DNA of 64,000 nucleotides, from positions 9,694,625-9,758,624 of the forward strand of contig NC_084599.1 of the NCBI RefSeq assembly GCF_033807715.1, given 5' to 3'. Positions 13,723 through 26,600 of the stretch are shown here, piece by piece. The notes under the pieces were generated by a model. It did not search any database. It saw only the letters and a list, made by a program, of their open reading frames with translations, and was not told where the DNA came from. Within the stretch, counting starts at the first letter, position 1. The number at the start of each line of letters is the position of its first letter. The translations under genes and the position numbers were made by a program. The stretch comes from Cololabis saira. Its lineage: Eukaryota > Chordata > Actinopteri > Beloniformes > Belonidae.

Positions 13723-15481
13723 GGCAGACGTTTGAATCAGGAAGCGGGAGTCAGCGCGAGAGCGACTGGCGGCTCGCGGCAATTTTATTATAAAAAAAGG
13801 ACAACCAATCAGAAGAAGGGGCGGGGCTAATTCAGGCCAATGAAGTTCAAGGACTCCATAAAGAATCTGATGACACCACCCACGACTCTCTATGTCAAAC
13901 CATTCAAAAGTTATAGCAGAAAATCGGGACAACCAATCAGAAGAAGGGGCGGGGCTAATTAAGGCCAACTAAGCTTAAGGACTCATTACAGAATCCCATG
14001 ACACCACCCACGACTTCCTATGTCAAACCATTCAAAAGTTATGGCAGATAAAAGTATTCTAGGGGGGGCTGTTGAGCCGTTAGGCCACGCCCATTAATGC
14101 AAACCAAGAAATATCAAATTTATCGCCAAGTCTGTCTTGCATGCAAAATTTGGTGACTTTTGGAGAACTATCAAATATTGACCAATCACATGAAGGGGGG
14201 GGCGCGCCTTTTGGCGTCTAGCGTCGCCACGGTAACACTTTTGAAAGAGAAAAGTAATGCGTGGTGTCGCAGGATGTAGACGCACATTTTGATGTATAAC
14301 ACACCTGGGTGCACGTTACGGTTCGGGCTGAATTAACTGCCGAAGGAATGGCATAAATTTCGCCAAAATTACACAATTTATTCAAAATGGCCGACATCCT
14401 GTTCGGTTTCGGCCATGGCTCCAAGAGACTTTTCTTTAAGTTGTGCCATGATACAGGTGTGTAGCGATTCTCGTGCATGTACGTCAAACCGTATTGTGGG
14501 GCTTGAGGCACAAAGTTTTCCGGGGGGCGCTGTTGAGCCATTTTGCCACGCCCATTAATGCAAACCATGAAATATCAAATTTATCTCCAGGCCTGGCTTG
14601 CGTGCCAAATTTGGTGCCTTTTGGGGAACTATCAAATATGGACCAATCAGATGAAGGGGGGGTGCGCTTGTTGGTGTCTAGCGTCGCCACGGTAACACTT
14701 TTCAAAGAGAAAAGTAATGCGTGTAGTCGCAGGATGGAGACGCACATTTTGATGTATAACACATCTGGGTTCACGATACGGTTCGGGCTGAATTAACTCT
14801 CGAAGGAATGGCATATATTGCTCCAAAATTACGCAATTAATTCAGAATGTTCAAAATGGCCGACTTCCTGTTCGGTTTCGGCCATGGCGCCAAGAGACTT
14901 TTCTTTTAGTTGCGACATAATACAGGAGTGTACCGATTTTCATTCATGTACGTCAAACCGTATTATGGGGCTTGAGGCACAAAGTTTTTTCTGTCGAACC
15001 AATCAGATGAAGGGTGGGCGCGCTTTTTGGCGTCTAGCGCCGCCACGGTAACGCTTTTGAAAGAGAAAAGTAATGCGTGTTGTCGCAGGATGGAGACGCA
15101 CATTTTGATGTATAACACACTTGGGGGCACGTTACGGTTCGGGCTGAATTAACTTTCGAAGGAATGGCATAAATTTCGCCAAAATGACACGACTAATTCA
15201 AAATGGCCGACTTCCTGTTCGGTTTCGGGCATGACGCCAAGAGACTTTTCTTTCAGTTGCGCCATGATACAGGTGTGTACCGATTTTCGTGCATGTACGT
15301 CAAACCGTATCGTGGGGCTTGAGGCACAAAGTTTTCAAGGGGGCGCTGTTGAGCCATTTTGCCACGCCCATTAATGCAAACCATTAAATATCAAATTTTT
15401 CGCCAGGCCTGACTAGGGTGCAAAATTTGGTGACTTTTTGGGCATGTTAAGGGGGGCAAAAAGGCCTTCACTTTGTCAGGA

Positions 15482-15482
15482 A

Positions 15483-15512
<30 letters not shown>
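15482..15512. repeat. (ATA)n microsatellite
   Basis: About ten units near the right end of the composite repeat element. Confidence 0.9.
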
Positions 15513-15514
<2 letters not shown>

Positions 15515-16567
15515 TTCCTGCAAATACAATAGGGCCTTCGCACTGCAAGTGCTCGGGCCCTAATAATAGTTTTTGACGTGACATCAGAGATTGTACATGC
15601 TCTCTGTGAAAGGATGAGTACCTCCACAACTGGAAATGGGCGGGTGGTTTGGAGCGTCTGGGACAGTCATATCCGATCTGAGTGTTTGGATGTTCAGACT
15701 GAGACGCATCTGCCCAAATGCGATATGAATGCGATATGAAACTACCTCCCGGAGGTGGTTTCCATCTGGTTTGCAAAAATCGGATCTCATGCGGTTTGGG
15801 ACTGTTCAGACTTCAAAAGAGTCATTCAGTTTCAATCTGGATGGGCTAAAAATCGGATATTGGCTGGCAGTCTGAACGCGGCCTAAGTTCAACTTGGTTT
15901 TATTAAGTTGTTTCAGCGAGATAATGCGCCCAATACGCTCTGCACCTTTTTCCTGTCACGTTTTTTAGAGGGACTTTGTCATAAATTAGTAGTCCAACAT
16001 ACTTACTGACAAAATAAAAAAATACTTTATAACCTGTGAATAACTGAATGCCCATTCCTTATATTTTGCAGATCAGCCCTGCACAATTTTACAGTTCTCA
16101 GGAAAAATACTAGAACCCAAGACGAATCCCCTGTATGTGAGTTATATGTATTAAGTAATGGAATAATCAATACAAATAGACACAGAGTAATTCCATAAAT
16201 GTATTTAATGCAAACATTTACATTTTCCCTTGAAGCCAAGGTGTGGCGGCTGCCATACCTTGCCATACCCAATTGATGCCCCTGAGGAATGCCAAGCTGC
16301 TTGGATCGGAATTTATAGCAGCTTTAACTTTGTTTGAACAGGTACAAAATGCTGTAAGTATTTACCACACAGTGCATCATTTATTCTTTATGCCCTGCTT
16401 TTGCTCTCCACTCATATGCCGACGGCACGTTAAAGGATTCATCATCACACATGGAGGGGGCAAGGACCGAACCTATTGGATCACACCTTTTTATCACACT
16501 CTGACTGAAACTATAACAAGCTACTGTAAACCGACTCTGAGAGGAAGATCTTTAACTCCTTCACAGT

Positions 16568-17278
16568 CAGAGGTGTCAAGTAACGAAGTACAAATACTTC
16601 GTTACCTTACTTAAGTAGAAATTTAGGTTATCTATACTTCACTGGAGTAATTATTTTTCAGACGACTTTTTACTTTTACTCCTTACATTTTCACGCAATT
16701 ATCTGTACTTTTTACTCCTTACATTTTAAAAACAGCCTCGTTACTTTATTTCATTTCAGCCTTTAAAAAAAACTATCCAGTTAAATTGCTCCGTCCGGAT
16801 AGAGTGAATTTGGTTGTGGTTGTTTCAGATGTTCTTGTCCAGTTTTGTTCTTACATCCGTTCCCTCAGATTCCTGCAACTAAACTTGGATGTACATTCCA
16901 ATAAAGGTTAGGATGAATGATAACATGCCTCTGAAGTTTGACTTTTTGCACCATTACAATACTTATAGGCAACTAGTCATCATATCTCCTGCTCTCTGAA
17001 ACACATGTTAATGCTCAATAGTACACATATATGGTTCTTTAATATATTTGCATTACACTAAGATGCATTCATTTTCAATGGCTTTTGTCCTTAATGGCTT
17101 TTTTCCCCCTTACATTACTTTTACTTTTATACTTTAAGTAGTTTTGAAACCAGTACTTTTATACTTTTACTTGAGTAAAAAACTTGAGTTGATACTTCAA
17201 CTTCTACAGGAGTATCTTTAAACTCTAGTATCTATACTTCTACCTGAGTAATGAATGTGAATACTTTTGTCACCTCTG
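16568..17278 (-). mobile_element. hAT-type nonautonomous element (CAGAGRTGTCAA family), copy B
   Basis: 711 bp, inverted relative to copy A at 4.7 kb, with an exact 8-bp target duplication TTCACAGT (16560-16567, 17279-17286). The interior matches copy A closely. Confidence 0.9.
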
Positions 17279-17286
17279 TTCACAGT

Positions 17287-18600
17287 TGAGACAATTACAT
17301 TAATAACAGCAACGCAATAGTGATGAACTTGGCAATATTGACACAAAAGGAAAAATGTTGTACTCCTTTAAACAAGGGGGCATTAGCGGGCTGAAATAGG
17401 TACTCAAGTCTAAGCTGGGATTAGAGTTGCAGCTTCGTATATTGCCAAGGGATTTCTCTTTAACCTTATGCCTCGGCTGCTGAGCTGGAGGGTTGGGTCA
17501 GCAGGTGCTGAGGCGGTGTGATGAGCCGTGTGATGCTCCTCTCTCTAATCACCCACATCATTTCTATATTGTTCAGGAGGTGACCCACCTACAGTTGATG
17601 TGCTCATTCACATACAGTTATATGCAGACGTATGTAAAGCTTCATGACAAAATAAACAGATGAAAGATTGCATAGTTATTTTAGTGTAAATGAAGATCTG
17701 TGACAGTGACAGTGGGAGGAGGTGCTATAGGAGGAGGAGGCATGGATGCACGGGGGGACAAAACCATGGCCTTTTCTTTATTACCTGTAAAAGATGATAC
17801 AAGTTTTCTTTGTTCAAACTAGAGTCCAGTTTTTTAAATCTGCAGCCAAGTGCGTGACACCTGTTGACAGGTGTGTACAGTGTACAGTATGTCCTGCATT
17901 TAAAGTCAAACCCCGATCTTCCCCTCAGATGAACCTCTGCAACAAATCCGTCCCAACATCTGTTTGTCCCTGCGGATCGTGTTAAAGTGAAGACACAGAT
18001 GGCCTCTGTGAACATCTGAGGTCTTGGCTGGATGAAAGATTAAAAACAAACCCTTCTTGATCATCACATGAGTTACTACTTAAACAACCATCTTTTAAAA
18101 GGAATAAAATCTACAATCAAGAACATGCAGCCAAAAAGGAAACCTGATTTTTGCATTAAAACTTTAGCAGATTTATCCTGGGACCCAATCTAGGGTCCCC
18201 AAGTCTTTTTCTGCAATCTGTAACTATTTTGTATCCTGTATAATTCCTTTTGCGTATAATTTCCTGTTTTTAATATCATTTATCAACGTATGGGCCAATT
18301 TGAGAAAAAACTGAAGTAGTAAAAGCGATGAAGAAGTATAAACATTATCATTATACTCCAGAAAAGATATCATGCTTCTACTAACATCACTGTCTGTCAG
18401 GTACCATTTCTCATCAGGTAGCTGTGGTTTGTCAGATGCGGTGATGCCTGGGACTCCTCCCCCTCCGTCTGATCTGGGACCGCTCACCTCAGTCTGCACT
18501 GATCTCACGCTGCAGAGCCTCCCAGTCTAATTATGGCCAGCTTTCAGCTATTTTTTTGGTGACTCCACGCCAGGACAAAGCTATTGGAGCTATCATTGGA
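17287..18600. other. Flank upstream of cnga3
   Basis: No repeat or exon recognised. Because it is the first repeat-poor block upstream of the candidate cnga3 promoter, it is the likeliest place for photoreceptor regulatory elements, but none can be named from sequence alone beyond short homeodomain cores (CTAATCA near 17545, TAATTA near 18529). Confidence 0.3.
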
Positions 18601-18627
18601 TTAAAAACAAGGAGGAAAAAAAAGAAC

Positions 18628-18730
18628 TATAAAATTTCTGTTTGGGAAGATGGGCTCAGACTGCAGAGATCAGAGGGAAATTTTTGTTTTGATTGGCTTG
18701 CAAAACTCTGAGTGAGAAAGATTCAGAAAG
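18628..18730 (+). promoter_or_regulatory. cnga3: Candidate cnga3 promoter and noncoding first exon
   Basis: A TATAAAA box at 18628-18634 would put transcription start near 18660. A GTGAGT donor at 18731 could end a noncoding exon that splices to 20040. A homeodomain core TAATTA lies about 100 bp upstream (near 18529), of the kind bound by photoreceptor factors such as CRX/OTX or RAX. This is positional inference; no transcript evidence is available. Confidence 0.35.
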
Positions 18731-20039
18731 GTGAGTTACCAGCTGCATTCATTCTTCTATAAATGACGTGGCAATGTTTTTTTTTTCCTATGCAATTCAT
18801 TTAGAAATTCATCTTAGATATTATCAATAATCCAAAAAGGGATCAGCAATTCGAGTGTGGGGCAGGAAAACAGCCCCTTGATGAAACTTTGTAAAGAATA
18901 TAATGGATGCAAGTAAACTTCTTCAGCAGTTTCCAGTAAAGATGCTGAACTGGAGTAAAAATCTCCTGCTGAAACGACGGCTCACAGCAAGCTCTGGTTT
19001 CTGGCTCCATCAGCACAGAGACGAGCAGTGTCCAGTCCTCCGTACCTCTTCATCAGCTGCTGATAATTCAGAGACAGACGTGTCACCAGGAAGTAGATAT
19101 ACTTCTAATATTTATCTTTTAAATGAACAGTCTGCAGGTTGATTGCCAAGTTTAACAGAATAATCATAAGACAGATATTTGCAGTTATTCACAGTTGCTA
19201 ATGGCAGAAACACTGAAAACATATTTATGATGCTAAAGGAACTTTGCCCTGCATGTAGAGCACATATGCAAATGTGCACGTCAACATAGTCCAGTGTGAC
19301 TGGGAGATGATGACGTAACTCATATTTATTGCACAGGCACATTGTTGGTTTCATCCTTAGTCACTGTTCAAACGCTCAGCTTCTCGGGGATTCTCTCAGT
19401 GTGATTTAATTTAGTGGAGGCTGCTTAACTCCCTGGTATTAGCGCTAATCTGCATGAGTGCACGTGTTACAACCACTGGTGCTACCCAGAGATCAGCCAA
19501 TCATTATTTATTGACGGACAAAATATATCTATGACTTCAAGGGAATAATAATAATAACATTTTCAGCTCAGCGTCTTTGACACAACTGAAGAGTCTTTAC
19601 TGGTCTGAATTGGTCTGAATGCAGATGAATGAGATATTCATGACATAAGACTTCATCAAATGCCTGAAATAGACGGGGTTGTTTCCCCAGACGGTCACTG
19701 CTTGTTGTACTTGCTCTTTAAGTGCCGCCCTAATGGACTTAACCTGCTACATACACCGCCGAACATAGCAGCTATAGTCTGCCTGTAAGCCATAGCTTAT
19801 TTTAAAAGACAGTTAGCTGATGGTACACAGAAAGTAGCTGCTGATCTTGTTTAGTGTTTAAGGACATAAGCAGGATATATTTTTAGGTGCTATTTCAGCG
19901 AAGAGAATGAAAAGTGGCAATTGGTCAGATCAGCAACTCTTACTAGTCACTGTTGTTGTTGGGTTTTTTTTCAAGCTTGATTTCAGGTTGTGACGTTGGG
20001 TATCACAGTATGCTTCCGTGTGCTGTCTCTGCCCCGCAG

Positions 20040-20162
20040 GCCGAGAGCCAGGAACAGCGAGATGGCAAAAGTCTGCAGTGAAACCTCCTTTTCAGCGAGA
20101 CAACACTTGTCCACAAACACGCCTGATGACGAGCTCGCCGTCATCGAGAATGGAGACAGCAG
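20040..20162 (+). CDS. cnga3: cnga3 first coding exon (start codon at 20062)
   Basis: A polypyrimidine tract and CAG precede position 20040. 22 nt of 5' UTR are followed by ATG at 20062, which begins MAKVCSETS like vertebrate CNGA3. The exon encodes residues 1-33 and leaves phase 2. Its donor, CAG|GTGTGAG, ends eight bases before a hAT insertion, so the 5' splice site lies inside the transposon's target-site duplication. Confidence 0.88.
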
Positions 20163-20538
20163 GTGTGAGCAGTACTCCAGTTTTAAAGGAAATCAGGGGG
20201 GATGGTGGATTTTATCATATGGAGACAGATAATTTGTGCTGATTACAAATAATATAATAGCAGTGACCAAAACACCTGCAGAAATACTGCAGGAATGACA
20301 TAGCAGCAGTTAAATGCAGCCTTCTGTAAGCTTTAAATATCCACTGGGCTTACATCAAATACATCAAAACACAACAATAAAAAACACTTTTCTGAACTTA
20401 TCAATATGACTCTGTCCTTCACAGGATAAGTAAAATGGATCACTGCAAAAACTCAAAATCTTAACAAGAATATTTGTCTTATTCTTATTCCTATATTATA
20501 GTTATAGTACTATTTCAATTAAAATTCAGTTTTTATTT

Positions 20539-20615
<77 letters not shown>

Positions 20616-23600
20616 ATTTATCATGTATTATCAATTACAATACAAGAATCCTAACATCTTCAACTCTGCTTAAGAATATTATTCTTATTTCTAGTTAAAA
20701 TGTCTCATTTTAGTAAAAGAAATCTCGTTACACTTAAAACAACACTCATCACTGGAAAAAACAACAATTTTCACCTGTTTCAAGTAGATTTTCACTCAAA
20801 ATAAGTAGAAAAAATCTGCCAGTGGAACAAGATTTTATTGCTTGTAATGACAAGATAAATCTTGTCCCACTGGCAGATTTTCCTACTTATTTCAAGAGAA
20901 AATTTACTTGAAACAGGTGAAACAATTGTCAAATAAGTTATTTTTCTGGTGTTATTTTTCTGGTGATGACTCTAAATGTTGAAATAGCAGTAAAACCACA
21001 TTCATTGATGAAATGACATAAGGGATGGAAAGGGGGGGTGGCAGTTTTACAGGGGGGATGATTTTTACCGTTTTTATTTCAGGGGGGATGCCATCCCCCC
21101 TCATCCCCCCTCAACTCCAGTACTGGGTGTGACGGCACTCTCACTGGTGGCCGGAGGGCCTGCTCCCATCTCACTGCACTACTGTGTTTGAGCTTCAAAC
21201 ATTGGTTTCTTTCCCCCCCAATGGTTTCAAATAGTTTTTTTTCTTTAAATCTGTGCTCTGTTTCCCTGCTCCCATCTTTCAGGTCCCATTCCCTTTGTGA
21301 AGACGAGTCCCGCAGAAGCTCATTCACAGGTCCCGGGGCCATGGCCAGGTAAACATCTGGAGGAGTGTGTAGTCTATCAGCGGGCTGTCAGTAGAGCAGT
21401 GTTGGAGAGAGGGATGCTCTGGTTTTCCTCTGAGGGTCACGGGTGTTGCAACCAGATATGCAGACAACAGTCTCTGACCAAGAAGTCACATTTTTCATGT
21501 CAATCTTCATTTGAAATTACAAACATTACAGAAAATAGAGCTAGTAATAAACTATACTGTCATTAGACGGTAGCTAGTTGGACACCGGATGGACCAGTGT
21601 TTTTGTATTTTGGGCAGAGGTGGGTAGAGTAGCCAAAAATTGTACTCAAGTAAAAGAACTGTTACTTCAGAATAATATGACTCAAGTAGAAGTAAAAAGT
21701 AGTCATCCAAATAATTACTTGAGTAAAAGTAAAAAAGTACTTGGTAAAAAGACTACTCAAGTACTGAGTAACTGTTGAGTAACGTCTGATTTATTTTTTT
21801 AACACAACCATTCAAACAGACAAAAGTACAAAATAATCATCTTCTGGCAAATTAAATAAATACAATAAATTAAAATTAATAAAAAATAAAAAATAGCTTA
21901 AATTAAAATAATCTTAAAGTAAATTCAAGTACTTTAATAAATAATAAAATAAATAAAATAATAACAGAATAAAAAAATAAATTAAGCACAAGTAGCACAA
22001 AATTTCAAGCCTTTGTACTTTTCTTTTTTAACCAGAACTAGAACAAGCATGAACTCATAGAAACTCTGTGTGATAAAAGAAAAGTAACAAGCTCAATTTA
22101 GCCTAAAGTAGCGGAGTAAGAGTAACAGTTTCTTCTTCACAAATCTACTCAAGTAAAAGTAAAAAGTATAATGATTCAAAACTACTCCAAAAAGTACAAA
22201 ATTTCCCAAAACTTACTCAAGTAAATGTAACGGAGTAAATGTAACTCGTTACTCTGGTTTTGGGCGACATTATTATTTACTGCAAGCAACTAAAATCTCT
22301 GTTATTTTGTCCCTTTCCTACTGCAAACACATCTGAAAGTGTGGGACAGTACGGGTACATTTCCAAAGTCCCCACACTTTCTTTGTTGGGGATGAGTCAG
22401 GACTGCAGGCGGGTTATCCAGTATCTTCCAACAAAAGATCTGGAGCACCGATTTGTTTGAGCAGAAAACCAGTTTGTACTGCGTGCTGCTCTACCTGAGA
22501 TACTGCAGGTCCAGACAAGAAAAGGCTCTTGTCTGCACAGGGAAGTTTATTGTGGAGCTTGTACTTACAGTCCTTATTATAGAGCTTCACAAAGGTTTCC
22601 CAAAGTAAATTCCTTGCCCATCTAGTTGAACCATATGAATATGAACAACTCAAAAACAACAGTCCTTGATGCAGTGCCGTCTACTGTCCTGGCATTTGCA
22701 CTAAGAACTTCCTCCAGATTTAATGATATCATGGACTGTAGAAGAAAAATCATTCATATCCTTTATATTCTAAAAAACTGCTCATGCATTGTTTTAAGCG
22801 GTTTATGGATACTGCACTTTATCAGTACAATCACTAATGTTTTTTTTCCTTTCACTTCTTACTAGTTGTAACATATGGAAGTGTACAACTTTAAAAGAAA
22901 ATTAGAGCACTATCACGCTATAATGTGAAATGTTAATGCTCTAACAATACATTTTTCTCTATCTTATCACATTATTACAATATATCTTTCATGTTTGAAC
23001 AATATATCATTACGTTATTACAATATACATATTTATCATGTTATGACAAAAAATTACATTATTACAATATAATATATATTATAAAAACTTGATCATATAT
23101 TGTACAAACTTGAAAGGTTTTTCGTTATGACTTGATAAACATGTCTGTTGTAATAACCTGATATCATATTATTCAAACATGAAAAACAATATTGTAATAA
23201 CATGATAACACAGGGCCGCCGCAAGGGGTGTGCGAACCGTGCGACCGCACGGGGCCTCGCGCTATGGGCCGTTTTTTTTTTCTTCCTTTTTTCCCTTATA
23301 AATATCAACAGTCACGTTCCATTACAGACCTAAATGTGTACTAGTCTGTGCATATCAATAAATATATGTGCAATGATGCGCGTGTCTGTTGTTCAATACA
23401 ACTGCGTCAGACCAAGCGCAGACACAAGCTGCTCTGATCCAGACGGGTGGAGTTGGAACAAACTGTCACACAATGTCGAGAGAACGAGACAGATTCAGGA
23501 AATTTGCATCAGGGGATGAAAAAAGAAAAAAACTAAAGAAAATTGAAGAGTTTAATGCCTCTCTGAAAGGCTCGTTTGATAAATTTGTTACAAAAATCAC

Positions 23601-26600
23601 CGATCCGACTGGGTCTCAAGCAGCCGTGGGGCCCCGCGTCGAGGCAAGCCCAGATGATGATGAGGCATCCAGTATTTTGCTAATTGGAGAGTTAAAATTG
23701 CGCATATAGACACACGATCCGACCCGAAAAACCCAAAAATTTCGCGCCCCCAAGGGCCCCCCCCCCGGCCATTTCGCACAGGGCCTCGCAAATCTCCTAG
23801 ACGGCTCTGTGATAACATATTGTACAACCAAAATACATTGTTTATCCAATACATTTTCACATTATATCATGATAATGACTGTATTTTTCTTTCACTGAGG
23901 TGGCAGCTCTATGCTTTCGTAGTAAATACAGTACCTACATATAAAATTGTTCTTTGATTGTGTTGTGGGCCTGTAATGCTTAATTGGGTTTACATTAACA
24001 ATAAAATTAAGTTTTATCTAAAAAAGACAACATGAAACATCTTGGGTTTCTTGGTATTATGAGCAAATAAACAAGAAACGCCAAAGCAAAAGAAAGGATT
24101 ATAATTATTTGTCTCCAGTTTTCTGATTTGAGGTTGTAACTAAGCCTCTCTACAACATCTATCCTGCTCACTTACCATCCATCGTCTCAATCTCAGAACC
24201 ACTTACCAGGTGTCGACCCCTGACTACTGCAATAGTACCAGCTTAAACATTTGTGTCTTGTTTTCCTTTCCTTCTTTGCTCTCGTGTGATCTGTCTGGAG
24301 TTCTATTTATTCCTTCACAAACCTCTGTAATCTCTGACGTGGCGCTGAAACTCATCCTTGCGTTCGTTTTCCCAGGGTCTGAAGACATGAGGTGTCTCAG
24401 GGAAAGGTGTATAAGTTGTGTTTGCATCCAGTGCTAAGTAACAAAATGGGAGCAATTAGCAAGCGTTTGAAAAACAAACATCCTTCAGTTGTTTGGCTCT
24501 GTAGTAAAACTGTACAGATTACAAATCAAGCTGTTGAAAGAACCCTGTCACTCCTTTGGCAGCAAAGAGTTGGCAAAAACAGCCCCTTTAGAAATAAGCC
24601 TTATATTCTTAAAGCTAATCAAAATGGTCTTATTCTGAGAAAACAGCATCTCTGCCAGTGAGGTGAGCAAATGACTAAAATTCTTAAAACTAGCAAAATA
24701 GTCTAATTTTCTTGAAACAAGGAGTTTTTAATTTCTTAGAAATTAGTTTTTGGGGTAAGAACGCCACCTATCCAACTTCAACATTGAATCCGGTGCAGAA
24801 CTACGATTCTTTGCTGGATGTAAAAGCGAGTCCCTCTCCGTAAAATCACACGTTAAAATGTCCAACTTTAGATCAGAAATAAACATATTTACAGCCTGGT
24901 TAAAGAAAATGTTTTGCTCTCAATCGTTTCATTTCACATGCATGACAACTCTGAGGGAGATTATTTTTTGAACCACGAGGGGAATTTATTTAAAGGAATA
25001 CATTTATTTAGGATATGATTGGTTAACAGCCGATGGCTAGCCGTTGTCACTTCCTCATCCGACTATTCTGCTGCTGCTCGTCTGCCGGCAGATATTTTGG
25101 ATCGGCTGAGGGAGCCGTCAGCTTCCCAGGCAAAATGCTGGCACGCAGTTGGAAGGAAACAAGGTTTCCAAATCTTTAGCATTAACATCAAGCCAACCCA
25201 TCCACAAAGGGGTCAGGGTCCGTAGTGAGATGATGTTTCCTACACATTTGCTTCAAAGTTAACTTGAACCGGGAGTATAATTTAATAATTTAGAGGATAG
25301 AGAAGAGGGACAACCCAACATTAACACAAGCCTTAATCTTAGATACTTTAAAAACTGTCAATCAAGTGCTGGCAAAATGGTAAAATGTGTGGATGTGTTT
25401 GCAAAGCTGTAAGAGCAGAGCTGGTAGAGTAGCCAAAAATTGTACTCAAGTAAAAGTACTGTTACTTCAGAATAATATGACTCAAGTACAAGTAAAAAGT
25501 AGTCATCCAAATAATTACTTGAGTAAAAGTAAAAAAGTACTTGGTGAAAAGACTACTCAAGTACTGAGTAACTGTTGAGTATCGTCTGATTTATTTTTTT
25601 AACACAACCATTCAAACAGACAAAAGTACAAGATAATCATCTTCAGGCAAATTCAATCAATAAAATAAATTAAAATTAATAACAAATAGCTTAAATTAAA
25701 ATAATCTTAAAGTAAATTCAAGTACTTTAATAAATAATAAAATAAATAAAATAATAACAGAATACAAAAATAAATTAAGCACAAGTAGCACAAAATGTCA
25801 AGCCTTGTAGTGCAATGTGATACATACTGTAATATGCATTAATTTGTCTGATTGATACTTAAAGAACATGTTACTAAAGAGTATCATCTGAATATTTTCA
25901 CTATATCTGGTATTTTCTTCCATTTCTATCTTGTTTGATGCCTGTTTGATGTCACTTTGTGCTGTGTGACCTCCCGCTGACCCTTTAGGCTGTCTGACTT
26001 CTTCCTCATGCTGCGCACCTGGAAATCTCACAGAATGAACCTCGGAGACAAGAGGCGCGACTCCTTTCTCGAGCGCTTCCAGGGTCCCAGACTCAGAGAC
26101 GCTCCCGGCGGGGAGAGCGACGGCCACTCTGGCGGCAACAATGACGCGCTCCGAAAGAGAAAGTAAGAACTGTGTTGCAGTAGCTGGGGTCTCAGGGTTT
26201 GGGTTCCCACGACTGATGTGGAGTCTGCAAGTCAGGGGACTTTTAAGTGTTTAAAACAAACACCAGACAGCGTAATTTATCTTCATGACATGAGGCATCA
26301 ACATGGCCTGAAAACACAGAAAGTTTACACCCAAACACAGATCGTGCGTGGTATCACTCCTGCTTTGCCAAACTCTATAGACTATAGTCATCTGATGAAG
26401 ATACGAAACCTCCTCTCAATTAAAGCTTTTACATATTAGGACATAATAAAAGTATGCAAAACACATTTTCTTTTGTTTCTTTCCTTTCTTTGTCAGTAAG
26501 TGGCCTCTAGCTACTTACAACATGAACAACTGTAACAACACAGACGAGTAAGTGGACGCACCGAACACAGTAGAAATAGATTCTTTTACAAGACTTTATG

